DNA of 40,307 nt from DASTPP01 sp035762175 (GCA_035762175.1 DASTPP010000332.1:1-40307); one strand, 5' to 3'. Shown: positions 1-8,562, numbered from the stretch's first letter. The notes: generated from the sequence alone by a model not told the origin. Made by a program: numbers and translations.

Positions 1-189
1 CTCGCGCGCGCCGGCCCGTTGAAGACGCCCGGCGGGCCCCAGGGAGGGGGGGGCGGGGGCGGCGCCTGGGGGCGTACCGCGGGGGAGGGGCGAGGCGGGG
101 GGCGCTTCCGCTGTCACTGCAAACGCGCGGCGTTTGGGAGAATGGGGCCGGGCGGCGGGTCCCGCCGCGATAGACTCGCGACCACCGCC

Positions 190-1203
190 ATGGCCGACGA
201 AAACGAACGGGCCGCCGAGGCGCCGGGCCCCGAGCTCATCGAGCGCATCGCCTCGGGCTTCATGAGCGCCAAGCAGCTCTTCGCCGCCGAAGAGATCAAG
301 CTCTTCGAGAAGCTCGCGCCCGGCGCGGCGACGGCCGCCGAGCTCGCCGAGCGCTGCGGCGTGCCGGTGCACTGCGTGCGGGTCGTGGCCAACGCGATGG
401 TCGCGCTCGAGCTCTTGCGGCTCGAGGGCGAGCGCTACGCGCTCATGCCGGTCTCGGCGACGTACTTGAGCGGCCAGACGTCGGCCGACATGCGCCCGGC
501 CCTCCGGTTCTTCGACCGGATCAGCTACCTCATCTGGGCCCGCTACGGCGAGACGGTCAAGAGCGGCCACGGCGTCATGACGGGGGCGACGCTGAGCGAC
601 GAACAGAACGAGATCTTCGTGCTCGGGGTCCAGGCGTTCGTGACGACCGCGGCGCGCCAGCTCGCGGCCCGGGTCGACTTCGGCGCGCACCGCCGCGTGC
701 TCGACCTGAGCGCGGGCGCCGGGTCGTTCGTGGTGCCGGCGGTGCTTGAGCGGCACCCGCACCTCAGCGCCACGCTGGTCGACCAGCCCCAGGTGGTCGA
801 GCAGGCGCGCGCGCGCTTCGCCGCGAGCCCGCTGCGCGACCGCGTCGAGCTCGTCGAGGGCGACCTCTGGTTCGACGCCCTGCCGGCGGGCCACGACGCG
901 GTGACGATGGCCCACGTGCTGCATCTGTTCTCGCCCGAGCACAACGTCCGGCTGCTCCGGCGCGTGCGCGAGCAGGTGGCCCCGGGCGTGCGGCTCTACC
1001 TGGTCGACTACTGGACGGACCCGACGCACACCGAGCCTTTTTTCGCGGCGCTGATGGGCGGCGAGTTCCTCGTGTGGACGGGCGAGGGCCGGGTCTATAG
1101 CGTCGACGAGATGCGCGGGCTGCTCGACCAGGCGGGCTGGCACTTCGTCGACCACTGCCCGCTGCAGGGCCCGACGAGCCTCATCGCCGCCGCGGCCGCC
1201 TAG
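190..1203 (+). CDS. SAM-dependent O-methyltransferase (methyltransferase_2 / acetylserotonin-OMT type)
   Basis: A 337-residue cytosolic protein. Residues about 12-110 form a helical winged-helix/dimerisation region containing an AAELAERCGV segment typical of this family. The C-terminal half is a class I Rossmann methyltransferase: motif I reads VLDLSAGAGS near residues 170-179 in place of the usual DxGxGxG, followed by an acidic strand end (TLVDQP) and the post-motif AVTMAHVLHLF near 240. The family transfers a methyl group from SAM to hydroxyl groups of small molecules; the substrate cannot be read from sequence. The frame is open upstream to position 19, but that extension is glycine/arginine-rich low complexity, so I take the ATG at 190 (MADENER), where conserved sequence begins. 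A small unknown gene follows after 56 bases. Confidence 0.85.
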   Translation: MADENERAAEAPGPELIERIASGFMSAKQLFAAEEIKLFEKLAPGAATAAELAERCGVPVHCVRVVANAMVALELLRLEGERYALMPVSATYLSGQTSADMRPALRFFDRISYLIWARYGETVKSGHGVMTGATLSDEQNEIFVLGVQAFVTTAARQLAARVDFGAHRRVLDLSAGAGSFVVPAVLERHPHLSATLVDQPQVVEQARARFAASPLRDRVELVEGDLWFDALPAGHDAVTMAHVLHLFSPEHNVRLLRRVREQVAPGVRLYLVDYWTDPTHTEPFFAALMGGEFLVWTGEGRVYSVDEMRGLLDQAGWHFVDHCPLQGPTSLIAAAAA

Positions 1204-1259
1204 CGGCGCGGCCCGGGCGGCGGACGAGCGGACGCGGCCCGAGCCGACCGAGCCACACG

Positions 1260-1559
1260 ATGCCCTTCGACGCGGACGCCCCGACGCCGGCCCGGCTCTT
1301 CGAGCAGGTGGTCGCGCTCTGCGGCCTGTCGGCGCTGCTCGGGCCGGGCATGGTCCGGCGCGCCCTGCGCGACTCGGGGGTCGCCCGCCCGGAGGACGCC
1401 GCCCCCGACGACTACCGGGACGCGCTGACCATGCTGCACGCCCGGCTCGAGGCCTACATGACGCCGGACGAGGCGGCGGCGCGCGTCCGAAGGATTCGCG
1501 CGCTGCTCGAGCCGGCGTCGCGCCCGGGCGGGGCGGCCCCGCCGAATGTCCGAAAGTGA
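1260..1559 (+). CDS. Small conserved-looking unknown protein, 99 aa
   Basis: Not recognised. A short helical protein with no signal peptide or membrane segment. It has alternating hydrophobic and charged residues, no long low-complexity run before the last dozen residues, and an internal MTPDEAAARVRRIRALLE helix. It is co-directional with the methyltransferase (56-base gap) and the AhpD-like gene (138-base gap). Codon third positions are strongly G/C as in its neighbours, which supports real coding, but no domain can be assigned. Confidence 0.6.
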   Translation: MPFDADAPTPARLFEQVVALCGLSALLGPGMVRRALRDSGVARPEDAAPDDYRDALTMLHARLEAYMTPDEAAARVRRIRALLEPASRPGGAAPPNVRK

Positions 1560-1697
1560 TCGAAGCCTGGCGGCGGCGCGCGCCTCGAGCGAGAGGCGGT
1601 GACCGGGCAGGCCGGGGGCGGCCCCGCCGGGCGTCGTAATGGCCGCCCGGCCCGAGACCTAGGGCGGCGGGCGCCGACGGCGCGCCCGGAGGACGCC

Positions 1698-2246
1698 ATG
1701 ACCCACCGCATCGCCCCGACCACCCCCGCGAACGCCCCCGAAGCCACCAAGCCGCTGCTGGCCCAGATGAAGTCGGCCCTCGGCATGATCCCGAACTTGT
1801 ACGCGACCGCGGGCCACTCGCCCGGCACGCTCGACGCGGTGCTGCGCTGGGGCGCGGCGATCGACGAGGGCGGGCTGTCGCGGCGCGAGATCGAGCAGCT
1901 GCACCTGCACGTCTCGGAGCTGAACGGCTGCGCCTACTGCGTCGCCGCCCACGGCGCCCTCGCGGCGCGGGCGGGCCTCTCGGCGGCCGAGGCCGAGGCG
2001 GCCCGCGCGGGGCTCGGCGCGAACGAGCGCGAGAGCGCCCTCCTGGCCCTCGCCCGCCGGGTCGTGCGCACCGGCGGCGCGCAGGCCGGCACCGAGCTCG
2101 CGCGCGCCCGCGAGGCCGGCGTCGGCGATCGCGAGATCGTCGACGTGCTCGCGATCGTCGCGCTCAAGGCCTTCACCAACGCCCTCGCGCTGGTGGCCGA
2201 GACCGAAATCGACTTCCCCAAGGCGCGGCGCTCGCCCCAGCGCTGA
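1698..2246 (+). CDS. Carboxymuconolactone decarboxylase / AhpD-like protein
   Basis: A 182-residue protein of the AhpD-like fold. Residues about 74-85 read ELNGCAYCVAAH, an exact E-x3-C-x2-C-x3-H motif, the catalytic signature of AhpD-type alkylhydroperoxidases; the two cysteines form the redox pair and the Glu and His relay protons. Members are usually peroxidase-related oxidoreductases, and some are decarboxylases or have unknown substrates. The N-terminus (KSALGMIPNLYATAGHSPGTL) matches the uncharacterised peroxidase-related subgroup. The ATG at 1698 is chosen because a GGAGG-like site lies 5-10 bases upstream; the frame is open back to 1599, but that part is Gly/Arg-rich. Confidence 0.88.
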   Translation: MTHRIAPTTPANAPEATKPLLAQMKSALGMIPNLYATAGHSPGTLDAVLRWGAAIDEGGLSRREIEQLHLHVSELNGCAYCVAAHGALAARAGLSAAEAEAARAGLGANERESALLALARRVVRTGGAQAGTELARAREAGVGDREIVDVLAIVALKAFTNALALVAETEIDFPKARRSPQR

Positions 2247-2392
2247 CCGCCCGGTTGAGCTCCGAGAGCGCCGGCGCGCTCGGCCGAGCTCCGGGCCGAT
2301 GCCTTCGCGCGCCCCCGGGGCAAGTCGTTCGTGCGCTCGACGGCCGCGCGGGTGCGCCTGCCCTTCGCCCGTCGTCGTGACGGCGCGCCCTC

Positions 2393-2482
2393 GCGACCGC
2401 CCGCCGTTGCGACCGCCCGCCGTCGCGACCGCCCGCCGTCGCGACCGCCGTCGCGATCGCCCGCCGTCGCGACCGCCCGCCG
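2393..2482. repeat. 16-bp tandem repeat, about 5.5 copies
   Basis: Copies of GACCGCCCGCCGTCGC run head to tail. One copy is shortened by 4 bases (the unit near 2443), one has a T in place of C (GATCGC), and one has TTGC in place of TCGC. The array begins 147 bases after the stop of the AhpD-like gene. It keeps no reading frame (16 is not a multiple of 3) and has no spacers, so it is neither coding nor CRISPR. Confidence 0.85.
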
Positions 2483-2801
2483 GGCTGTGGGCGAAGTGCG
2501 GCGCGCCGCCGGGCTTCGCGGGTCGGTGCGAGCGGCGGGGCCGGCGGACGAAAGTGCGCGCGCGCTGTGACGTAATTGTGGTAATTCTTGCGCGGGGGCG
2601 CCCCGCGCGCTGCCACTGTGATGCCAAGAGCCCATCGCTCGCTCGATCTCGAAACTAATAAATCCCTTGGAGGGTTTGTCCGCTGCGGTGGGCAAAATCG
2701 AGGCTCAATGAGTTTCTGTGCGCCGCCATGCGACGAGTTGCAGCACCAGCGGAAGGCGCGCCCGCAGCGGGGGCCGGCCCGGCCCGGGCCCGGCGAGGCC
2801 G

Positions 2802-2826
2802 AGGCAATCGCTTTATCTCTTTGCCT
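2802..2826. promoter_or_regulatory. Inverted repeat in A/T-rich leader, possible operator
   Basis: AGGCAA and TTGCCT form a perfect 6-bp inverted repeat separated by 13 bases, in the locally A/T-rich region 79 bases upstream of the beta-hydroxylase start. The spacing fits a dimeric regulator site. No regulator is identified and the match is short, so this is tentative. Confidence 0.3.
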
Positions 2827-2904
2827 AGAGGGGCCGAAGATAACGCTCTTCGACGCCACGAGCGCCCTACCCGCCAGCAACTTGTGCCGTAAGGAGACCA
2901 CGCC

Positions 2905-3687
2905 GTGCAGCCGACCACCAACGCCTCGGACCCCGCCGTCTACGTCCCGGACCCGCCCGCCGAGCCCCCGAAGCGGAAGACGAACCGCCTGCTCGACGCG
3001 CACCGCGCCCTCGTCGACCGCTACGCCGGCGACGCCGACCGGCGCTTCTTCGACTCGGACAACTTCCCCTGGGCGAAGGATCTCGAGGCGAACTGGCGCA
3101 CCATCCGGCGCGACCTCGACGAGGCGCTCGCCCTGCGCGACCAGATCCCCGGGTTCGGCGGCGTCTCGACGCGCCAGCGCCGCATCGCCGACGATCGCTG
3201 GAAGACGCTCGTGTTTTACTTCTTCGGCCGCCGCGTCGCCGAGAACTGCGACCGCTTCCCCGAGACCGCGGCCCTCATCGACCGCATCCCCGGCATGAAG
3301 ACGGCGATGTTCTCGATCCTGACCGAGGGCGGGCACATCCCCCCGCATTATGGGCCCTACAAGGGCGTCTTGCGCTACCACCTCGGCCTGCGCGTGCCCC
3401 CGGGCAACGTGGCGGGCATCCGCGTCGGCGACCAGGTGCGGCACTGGGCCGAGGGCGAGGGCTTCTTCTTCGACGACACCTTCGAGCACGAAGCGTGGAA
3501 CCGCGGCCCGGGCGACCGCGTCGTGCTCTTCGTCGACATCTTGCGGCCCTTCCCCCGCGGGCTCGACGCCTTCAACCGGGCCTTCTTCCAGCTCGTGAAG
3601 AACTCGCCCGACGTGCGCGAGGTGCAGGCCAGGGCCTCGTTCTTCGCCCGCCTCGCCCGCAAGGCGCGGGGCCAGAGCGCGGGGTAG
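2905..3687 (+). CDS. Aspartyl/asparaginyl beta-hydroxylase family dioxygenase
   Basis: A 260-residue protein of the Asp/Asn beta-hydroxylase (LpxO-like) family: non-haem iron, 2-oxoglutarate-dependent oxygenases. Family landmarks are HYGPYKGVLRYHLGL near residues 147-161 (iron His, then the RYHL strand) and DTFEHEAWN near 191-199 (second metal His and surroundings), followed by RVVLFVDILRP. FFDSDNFPWAKDLEANW at the N-terminus is also typical. Members hydroxylate Asp/Asn side chains in proteins or lipid A acyl chains; the substrate here is unknown. The GTG start at 2905 is supported by AAGGAG at 2891-2896. No transmembrane anchor is visible, unlike LpxO. Confidence 0.88.
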   Translation: MQPTTNASDPAVYVPDPPAEPPKRKTNRLLDAHRALVDRYAGDADRRFFDSDNFPWAKDLEANWRTIRRDLDEALALRDQIPGFGGVSTRQRRIADDRWKTLVFYFFGRRVAENCDRFPETAALIDRIPGMKTAMFSILTEGGHIPPHYGPYKGVLRYHLGLRVPPGNVAGIRVGDQVRHWAEGEGFFFDDTFEHEAWNRGPGDRVVLFVDILRPFPRGLDAFNRAFFQLVKNSPDVREVQARASFFARLARKARGQSAG

Positions 3688-3767
3688 AGTCGGTCAAGGC
3701 ACCGTACCTTCTCGGCGCCACCCGCGCCCGGCTGGTCCGCTCGGGGCGACCTGCCCCGCGGTCGGCC

Positions 3768-3843
3768 GGGCTCGGTCGCGGGCTCGGCCGCGGGCTCGGT
3801 CGCGGGCTCGGCCGTGGGATCGATCGCGGGCTCGGCCGTGGGG
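3768..3843. repeat. 12-bp tandem repeat, six copies
   Basis: Six head-to-tail units of GGGCTCGGYCGY, alternating GGTCGC and GGCCGC/T forms; the fifth reads GGGATCGATCGC. The array starts about 80 bases past the beta-hydroxylase stop codon. Confidence 0.85.
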
Positions 3844-3892
3844 CCCTGACGCCCGGCGTCGCGCGGCGCGGGCGCGCTGGCCGCCCGGCGCC

Positions 3893-3960
3893 GGCGCCCT
3901 GGCCTCCCCCGCGGCGCGCGGAGGCCGGCGCCCCGGCCTCCCCCGCGGCGCGCGGAGGCC
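3893..3960. repeat. 34-bp tandem duplication with hairpin arms
   Basis: Two copies (3893-3926 and 3927-3960) differ at one base. Each contains GGCCTCC and GGAGGCC arms, a perfect 7-bp inverted repeat around a 12-base GC loop, so each copy could fold into a strong hairpin. There is no T-run, so it is not a classical intrinsic terminator, but two consecutive stems could still act on the 3' end of the upstream transcript. Confidence 0.75.
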
Positions 3961-4111
3961 GGCGGCCGGCCCGACGCCCTTGCCCTGCGGTCAGGTCTCG
4001 CGCAGAGTGAGGCCCCCGCTCGCCCGAACGAAACCCCCGGCTCTCGCCTGACCTCGGCCCAGCGCTGGGCTCGGCCGCGAGCGCAGCAATGGCCGCGAGG
4101 CAGGTGATTTC

Positions 4112-4873
4112 ATGAGACGTCTTTGGTTCACCCTCGCCTCGCTCGCCGGCGCGGCCGCGGGCTCGGCGGCCTGCTCGTCCGAAGTCGAGAACGAATGGTT
4201 CGGCCCCCCCGCGCCGCCGCGCGAGGCCGCCGACGCGGGGCCGATCACCGACCCGGCGAACGACCGGCGCTGCTGGGTCAACTTCATCGAGGGCGGCTCG
4301 CGCTGCGGCGGCAACGTCTGCGCGGCCGGTAGCTACTGTTATAGTAGCGTCGGCACCTGCAAGCCGGGCTGCCGCAGCGTCAACGACTGCCCGGCGGGCC
4401 AGGCCTGCGACCTGTCGCGCCCGCCGCCGGGCGAGGCGGGCCCGATCGGCACGTGCGCGGCGCCGCCCGAGCCCTGCGCCGGCCTCCGGTCGCTCGGGGC
4501 CGGGCCGGGCCCCGCCGACGGCTGCGGCGACGTGCGGGGCGTGTACGAGTTCCGGCACGAGCCGGACGTGTCGCACCCCCATTGCGGCGCCTACCGCGCC
4601 CGCTGCGCGATGGCCCAGAGCGGCTGCACGGTCACCTTCGAATGCCAGACGGCCAACACCGTCTTCCGCTCGGGCACCTTCGAGCTCGGCCCCGACCACG
4701 AGGGCCGGGTCTACAACCCCGCCGTGCCCGACGACGACGTTTGCTCCCTCGGCTTCAACCCCTTCGAGGGCGGGGGCTGGGGCGTCGACGTCCTTTGCAA
4801 CCCGCCCGCCACGAGCCTGATCTGCGCGCTCACCGGGGGCACGCTGTCGGCCAGCCTGCCGACGGGCGGGTAG
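4112..4873 (+). CDS. Cysteine-rich secreted lipoprotein, unknown function
   Basis: A 253-residue protein with a lipoprotein signal peptide: MRRLW, a hydrophobic Ala/Gly stretch, then lipobox SAAC with Cys near residue 21. The mature part is unusually rich in cysteine: a spaced C-x4-C-x5-C-x6-C-type block around residues 54-110 (GNVCAAGSYCYSS, CKPGCRSVNDCPAGQAC), then further cysteines to the C-terminus, suggesting a disulfide-stabilised small domain. D/S-x-D-C-P-x-G-x-x-C repeats are common in myxobacterial surface lipoproteins. The gene is convergent with the next one; stops are 30 bases apart. Function unknown. Confidence 0.8.
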   Translation: MRRLWFTLASLAGAAAGSAACSSEVENEWFGPPAPPREAADAGPITDPANDRRCWVNFIEGGSRCGGNVCAAGSYCYSSVGTCKPGCRSVNDCPAGQACDLSRPPPGEAGPIGTCAAPPEPCAGLRSLGAGPGPADGCGDVRGVYEFRHEPDVSHPHCGAYRARCAMAQSGCTVTFECQTANTVFRSGTFELGPDHEGRVYNPAVPDDDVCSLGFNPFEGGGWGVDVLCNPPATSLICALTGGTLSASLPTGG

Positions 4874-4903
4874 GGCGCCCCCGGGGCCGCCGCGGAGGGG
4901 CGC

Positions 4904-6394
4904 TCAATCGGCCCCGTCGCAGTCGCGGTCGACGCCCGGGCTCGGGCTGCGCACGGCGTGCCGGATGGCAAACTGGCCCGTCTGGCCGGGCGGGTTGCCG
5001 GGGCTGCCCCCGACGTTCGAAAAGACGATGTGCGGGCCGCCCTGGGCGTCGACGCCGATGCGGCAGCGGAACTGCTGGGCGGGGCTCTGCACGATCTCGG
5101 ACGACCAGACGCCGCCCTTGCGCGCGACGTAACGCAGGACGGTGTCGACCCCCGCCACGCAGAGGTGCGGGTCGCCCGCCGCGTCGAGCGCGAGGTCGCT
5201 GGCGGGCGCGAACGAGGGCGCCTCGCCGACGTCGTAGGCGTCCTCGGCCTGCCACGTGCCGGCGTCGAAGACGCCGAAGCGCACCGCCAGCCCGCCGCCC
5301 GAGGCCGACGCCCCCGGCCAGCTCGCGTAGACGCGCCCGCCCTCGCCGAGCGCGAGCCCGATGTCGCCGACGCCGACGCCGGCTTCGACCACGCGCGGCG
5401 TGACGGCCTCGCCCTCGATGAGGACATGCATCAGCTCGCCCGAGATCGAATTGATGTAGAGCACGTGCACCTGCCCCGACGGCGCGACGGCGATGGCGGT
5501 ACGGGCGGGGGTGGTCGTCGCCGCCGTCGCCAGCGTGCGCGACGCCCAGCCGGGGGCGCCGCCCGCGCCGCCCGCGCCGCCGCCGGCGTTGGTCGTGTAA
5601 AAGAGATCGCGGGGCCGCCAGGTCGAGCCGCCGCCGGTGAGCGTGCCGATGAGGTCCGAATGGAGGATGTGCGCCGAGCCGTCGGGCCCCACCGCCAGCG
5701 CGACGTAGTGGCCGCTGTTGGTGTCGTCGGTGATCTGCTCGCTCGACCACGCCGTCGCGCCCGCGCCGCGGCGCGCGTAATAAAGGTTCGAGTAGGCGGT
5801 CGTGAAGCCCGTGTCGCCGTAGGCGACGTGCAGGCCCCCCGCGGCGTCGAGCGCGAGCGCGGGGCCCCGGTCGCGCCGGTCGTCGACCGTCTCGAACGCG
5901 AAGGGGCCGCCCGCGCCGCTCGCGTACCGAATGCCTTTGTCGAAGACCTGGACGAAGTGCGCCTTGCCGTCGGGCGTCACGACCGCGTCGCCCACGTCGC
6001 CCGTCGCGCCGGTGCTCTCGATCGCCCAGCCCTCGCCGACGCCCGGGTAAATGAGCGGCGCGTTGAGCGCGGTGCAGCCGAGCGTGCCCTCGTCGCCCGC
6101 GTCGCAGCAGTCGGTGCCGCCGCAGCGCGACGAGGGCACCCCGTCGCCGTCGTCGTCGCGGCACGCGGGCACCTGCCCGCCCGCGCCGGCCGCCCCCGCC
6201 CCCCCCGCCGGCCCGCCCGCGGCGCCGGCCCCGCCGCCCGCGCCGCCGCGGCCCGACGAAGCGCCCGAGCCGCCCGAGCCGGCCGCCGCGTCCGGGCGGT
6301 CTTCGGCGTCGCCCAGGCAGGCGGCGAAGGCGGCCGCCGCGATCGTCGCCAGCACGAAGAACGGCGGCTTTCGTGACAAGGCGCGCTTTGCCAT
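4904..6394 (-). CDS. Secreted lipoprotein with Gly/Ala linker and repeat (beta-propeller-like) domain
   Basis: A 496-residue protein. It has a lipoprotein signal peptide (MAKRALSRK, hydrophobic core, FAAC lipobox), then a Gly/Ala/Ser linker of about 50 residues, then DDDGDGVPSSRCGG, a thrombospondin-3-like acidic Asp repeat. The rest repeats phrases such as ALALDAAGGLHVAYGD, ALAVGPDGSAHILHSD, AIAVAPSGQVHVLYI, GLALGEGGRVYASW and DLALDAAGDPHLCVAG, spaced about 45-60 residues apart, as in BNR/sialidase-like or NHL-like propellers. I infer a cell-surface binding protein. ATG at 6394 is preferred over the in-frame TTG at 6409 because it gives a compact signal peptide. Confidence 0.82.
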   Translation of the reverse strand: MAKRALSRKPPFFVLATIAAAAFAACLGDAEDRPDAAAGSGGSGASSGRGGAGGGAGAAGGPAGGAGAAGAGGQVPACRDDDGDGVPSSRCGGTDCCDAGDEGTLGCTALNAPLIYPGVGEGWAIESTGATGDVGDAVVTPDGKAHFVQVFDKGIRYASGAGGPFAFETVDDRRDRGPALALDAAGGLHVAYGDTGFTTAYSNLYYARRGAGATAWSSEQITDDTNSGHYVALAVGPDGSAHILHSDLIGTLTGGGSTWRPRDLFYTTNAGGGAGGAGGAPGWASRTLATAATTTPARTAIAVAPSGQVHVLYINSISGELMHVLIEGEAVTPRVVEAGVGVGDIGLALGEGGRVYASWPGASASGGGLAVRFGVFDAGTWQAEDAYDVGEAPSFAPASDLALDAAGDPHLCVAGVDTVLRYVARKGGVWSSEIVQSPAQQFRCRIGVDAQGGPHIVFSNVGGSPGNPPGQTGQFAIRHAVRSPSPGVDRDCDGAD

Positions 6395-6500
6395 GCCCTG
6401 ACGAGGCAATCAGGGGCCCCACGTTACGTCAAGCGGTCCCGGAACACCCCGCCCGGGCGGCGGCGCCGCTCGGCGCGAGGCGAGCCCCGTCGCGGCCCGG

Positions 6501-6608
6501 CGCCGCCCTTCGAGGCGAGGCGGGCCCGCCGACGTCGGCGCCACCCTTTCGAGGCGAGGCGGGCCCGCCGACGTCGGCGCCGCCCTTCGAGGCGAGGCGG
6601 GCCCGCGG
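6501..6608. repeat. 38/39-bp tandem repeat, 2.8 copies, with palindromes
   Basis: Units begin at 6501, 6539 and 6578 (the last is cut short). Each full unit contains two perfect 12-bp palindromes, GGCGGGCCCGCC and GCCGACGTCGGC, side by side. The array lies in the gap between the lipoprotein start (6394) and the 3' end of the minus-strand gene ending at 6663. Confidence 0.85.
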
Positions 6609-6627
6609 CGGCCTCGGGGCCGGCCCG

Positions 6628-6679
6628 AGGCGCCCGTCAGCGATAGCGACGCCAGGCGCCCGTCAACGATAGCGACGCC
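6628..6679. repeat. 26-bp tandem duplication of a gene 3' end
   Basis: Copies 6628-6653 and 6654-6679 differ at one base. The second copy contains the last codons and TGA stop of the minus-strand gene 6663-7298, so the first copy is a duplicated version of that gene end, including a second potential stop in the same local context. Confidence 0.9.
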
Positions 6680-7298
6680 AGGCGGCGGTCGCCGCGGCCC
6701 ACTCGAGGGCGTGTGCGGAGCCCTCGCGCAGGTATTCGAGCGCGCGCTCGTCGCCCTCGACGCCGGGCAGCGCCGACAGGTCGACGCGGCCGAGGGCGAT
6801 CTCTTCGGGCGAGACGCGGGCGACGCGGGCGCGCGAGGCGAGCGCGCCGAACGAGGTCGACGCCCCGGCGAAGCTCGCCGCCGGCTTGACGACGAAGCCC
6901 GACCGGGGCTCGAAGGCGAAGCTCGTGGGCTCGGCGTCGAGCGGGCTGCGGCCGCCGTTCTGGGGCAGCCGGACTTCGTGATCGGGCGGCAGCCAGGGCC
7001 CGCCGCGCAAGGTCAGCCACGCCCAGTCGCCCAGAGTCGAGCAGCCGACCACGAGCTCGGCCTCGCCGTGATCGAGGGAGCCGCGCAGCGCGCGGCACGT
7101 CTCGAGCGGGCCCCCCGAGGTGACCGACCAGCCCAGCCGCTCGGCCAGCGCGCGCACGCGCCGCTCGAGCCGGGCGGCCGCCCGCCGCTCGCGCAGCCGC
7201 TCGCCGACGCGATCGGTCACCACGACGAAGAGCACCCCGGCCAGCGCGAGCAGCACGCCGGCGGTGAAAAGGACGGCGACGGCGTCGGTGAGGTGCAT
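6663..7298 (-). CDS. Membrane-anchored protein of unknown function, 211 aa
   Basis: Not recognised. One N-terminal transmembrane helix (residues about 4-27, AVLFTAGVLLALAGVLFVVV) is followed by a basic stretch (ERLRERRAAARLERR), so the bulk should be cytosolic by the positive-inside rule. The soluble part contains aromatic/Gly strands (GDWAWLTLRGGPWLPP) and a helical end. The ATG at 7298 (MHLTDA) is chosen over an alternative six codons upstream because it puts the helix directly at the start. It is divergent from the next gene. Its 3' end is tandemly duplicated. Confidence 0.7.
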   Translation of the reverse strand: MHLTDAVAVLFTAGVLLALAGVLFVVVTDRVGERLRERRAAARLERRVRALAERLGWSVTSGGPLETCRALRGSLDHGEAELVVGCSTLGDWAWLTLRGGPWLPPDHEVRLPQNGGRSPLDAEPTSFAFEPRSGFVVKPAASFAGASTSFGALASRARVARVSPEEIALGRVDLSALPGVEGDERALEYLREGSAHALEWAAATAAWRRYR

Positions 7299-7499
7299 CG
7301 GGCGAGAGAGTACCACGCGCGCATCGAAACGCCCGGGGCCGCGCGCCGGGGCGGGCGCTTTCTCGGCACGCAGGGGACTACCCTACGCCCTGCGCCGGCC
7401 GGCCGGTCGGTTCGGGGCGACGGCAACGAAGCGCGCTCGCGCGGCGCCGGGGCGGCGGGCGCGGCGGTCGGCGCGGGCGACCGAGGTCAGAAGGTGTGT

Positions 7500-8273
7500 G
7501 TGCCCGTCCCCCAACCAGGGGTTGAGCGCATCGCGCCGCGAACTTATGTTGATGATGAGTTGAACCCCGCGGCCTGGTCGAAACTCGCGTTCGGTGTGGC
7601 GTGCGTGGCGCTCACGCTGGCCTCGGCGGCGCTCGTCGTGGCGCTGCGTTCTCCGCCGGGGCCGCCCGCGACCCCGCCGGCGCCGTCTGCGCCGCCGCGC
7701 GAGCCGTCGGCGCCCGCCCCCGCGCGCGCCGAGGCGGGCCCGCCGCCGCTGACGCCCGAGCAGCGGGCGGCGCTCGGGCGGGCGCGGCGCGCGGTCTGGG
7801 AGGAGGCGGGGGCGTCGTGGTCGCAGCCCGACGCGGCCAAGGGCCCGGAGCTCGGCCCGGGGCGGGCGAGCGCGGTGCTCGCGACGTCGTACGGCGGCGG
7901 CCCGGCCCTCTTCCGATCGCGGTCGACGCCCAGCACGTTGAGCATGACGGTGACGCGCGGCCCGGACGACGGCACGGGGCCCGTCGACGCGCGGCTGCAC
8001 GAGCTGCTCGGGCGCGCCGAGCGCCGGATGCACGCGGGCGCGGCGGCGCGGGCCGAGCGGCTCGATCTCGACGGCGTGCGCGGGGTCGTCGCGCGGGCGG
8101 CCGAGACCGTGGCGGCGCGCGGCCCGGTGCTGCAATGGGTGGGCTATCGCGAGCGGGGCGGCACGATCGAGCGGGTCGAGGTGTCGTTCGAGGTAAAAGG
8201 CCCGGACGTCGCGCGGCACCTGCCGACGGCGCTGGCGGTGCTCTATTCGTTCCGGTTCTTCGGGGCGGGCTGA
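7500..8273 (+). CDS. Membrane-anchored protein with Pro/Ala linker, unknown function
   Basis: About 257 residues. A single transmembrane helix (SKLAFGVACVALTLASAALVVAL, roughly residues 27-50) is followed by a Pro/Ala-rich linker and a C-terminal domain of about 170 residues (from LTPEQRAALGRARRAVWEEAG to the end) that I do not recognise. A single-pass protein with its domain across the inner membrane is likely. The start is uncertain: GTG at 7500 has AGAAGG 5 bases upstream, while TTG at 7560 would place the helix nearer the N-terminus. The frame is open much further upstream, but that part lies over the divergent gene and is a shadow. Confidence 0.7.
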   Translation: MPVPQPGVERIAPRTYVDDELNPAAWSKLAFGVACVALTLASAALVVALRSPPGPPATPPAPSAPPREPSAPAPARAEAGPPPLTPEQRAALGRARRAVWEEAGASWSQPDAAKGPELGPGRASAVLATSYGGGPALFRSRSTPSTLSMTVTRGPDDGTGPVDARLHELLGRAERRMHAGAAARAERLDLDGVRGVVARAAETVAARGPVLQWVGYRERGGTIERVEVSFEVKGPDVARHLPTALAVLYSFRFFGAG

Positions 8274-8299
8274 GCGGCCGGGGCGCGCGGCCCGGCACG

Positions 8300-8365
8300 G
8301 CGCGCCGTGTCGGGCGCGGAGGCGTCCCGGCCGCGCGCCGTGTCGAGCGCGGAGGCGGCCCGGTC
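8300..8365. repeat. 33-bp tandem duplication
   Basis: Two copies (8300-8332, 8333-8365) with three mismatches, beginning 27 bases after the preceding stop codon, in the 289-base gap before the kinase gene. Nothing else was recognised in that gap apart from the upstream sequence of the kinase gene. Confidence 0.8.
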
Positions 8366-8562
8366 GCGCCCCGCTCGGCGGCCCGACGGGAGCGGCGTGC
8401 CCTCGCGCGGCGTATCGCCGTGGTGACGATCGCAGCTCGGCACGAGCTGCGCGATCGCCTCCGTCCGCTCGGGCTGTACCCGTGCGAGGGTAAAGCGGGG
8501 CGGGGCATCGCACTATGCGCCGCGCCGGGCCGAGCGATTTGAGGTATAACGGGCGGCCCGAC

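Larger units (their letters stand above)
2247..2904. other. 658-base gap without a gene
   Basis: No convincing coding region. The left part holds a 16-bp tandem repeat (2393-2482, listed separately); Arg/Pro-rich frames across it are artefacts of the repeat. From about 2570 the base composition becomes clearly more A/T-rich than the surroundings (for example around 2571-2590, 2650-2665 and 2805-2845), as expected of a promoter region for the beta-hydroxylase gene at 2905. An inverted repeat lies at 2802-2826. Confidence 0.5.
3688..4111. other. 424-base gap, repeat-rich
   Basis: No credible gene. It contains a 12-bp tandem array (3768-3843) and a 34-bp tandem duplication with hairpin arms (3893-3960). 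The remainder is GC-rich sequence leading to the lipoprotein gene at 4112; no clear promoter hexamers were seen. Confidence 0.5.

Noticed and set aside
2299..2658. Arg/Pro-rich coding frames over the 16-bp repeat
   Set aside because: Repeat length is not a multiple of three, frames overlap on both strands and no start signal or family resemblance was found.
4830..6422. A 530-residue minus-strand frame overlapping the propeller-like lipoprotein
   Set aside because: Translation is almost wholly Arg/Gly-rich; the alternative frame gives a signal peptide, lipobox and regular repeats.
6711..7499. Upstream extension of the membrane protein starting at 7500
   Set aside because: It is antisense to the gene 6663-7298 and is Arg/Ala/Gly-rich; the membrane helix and folded part begin after 7500.
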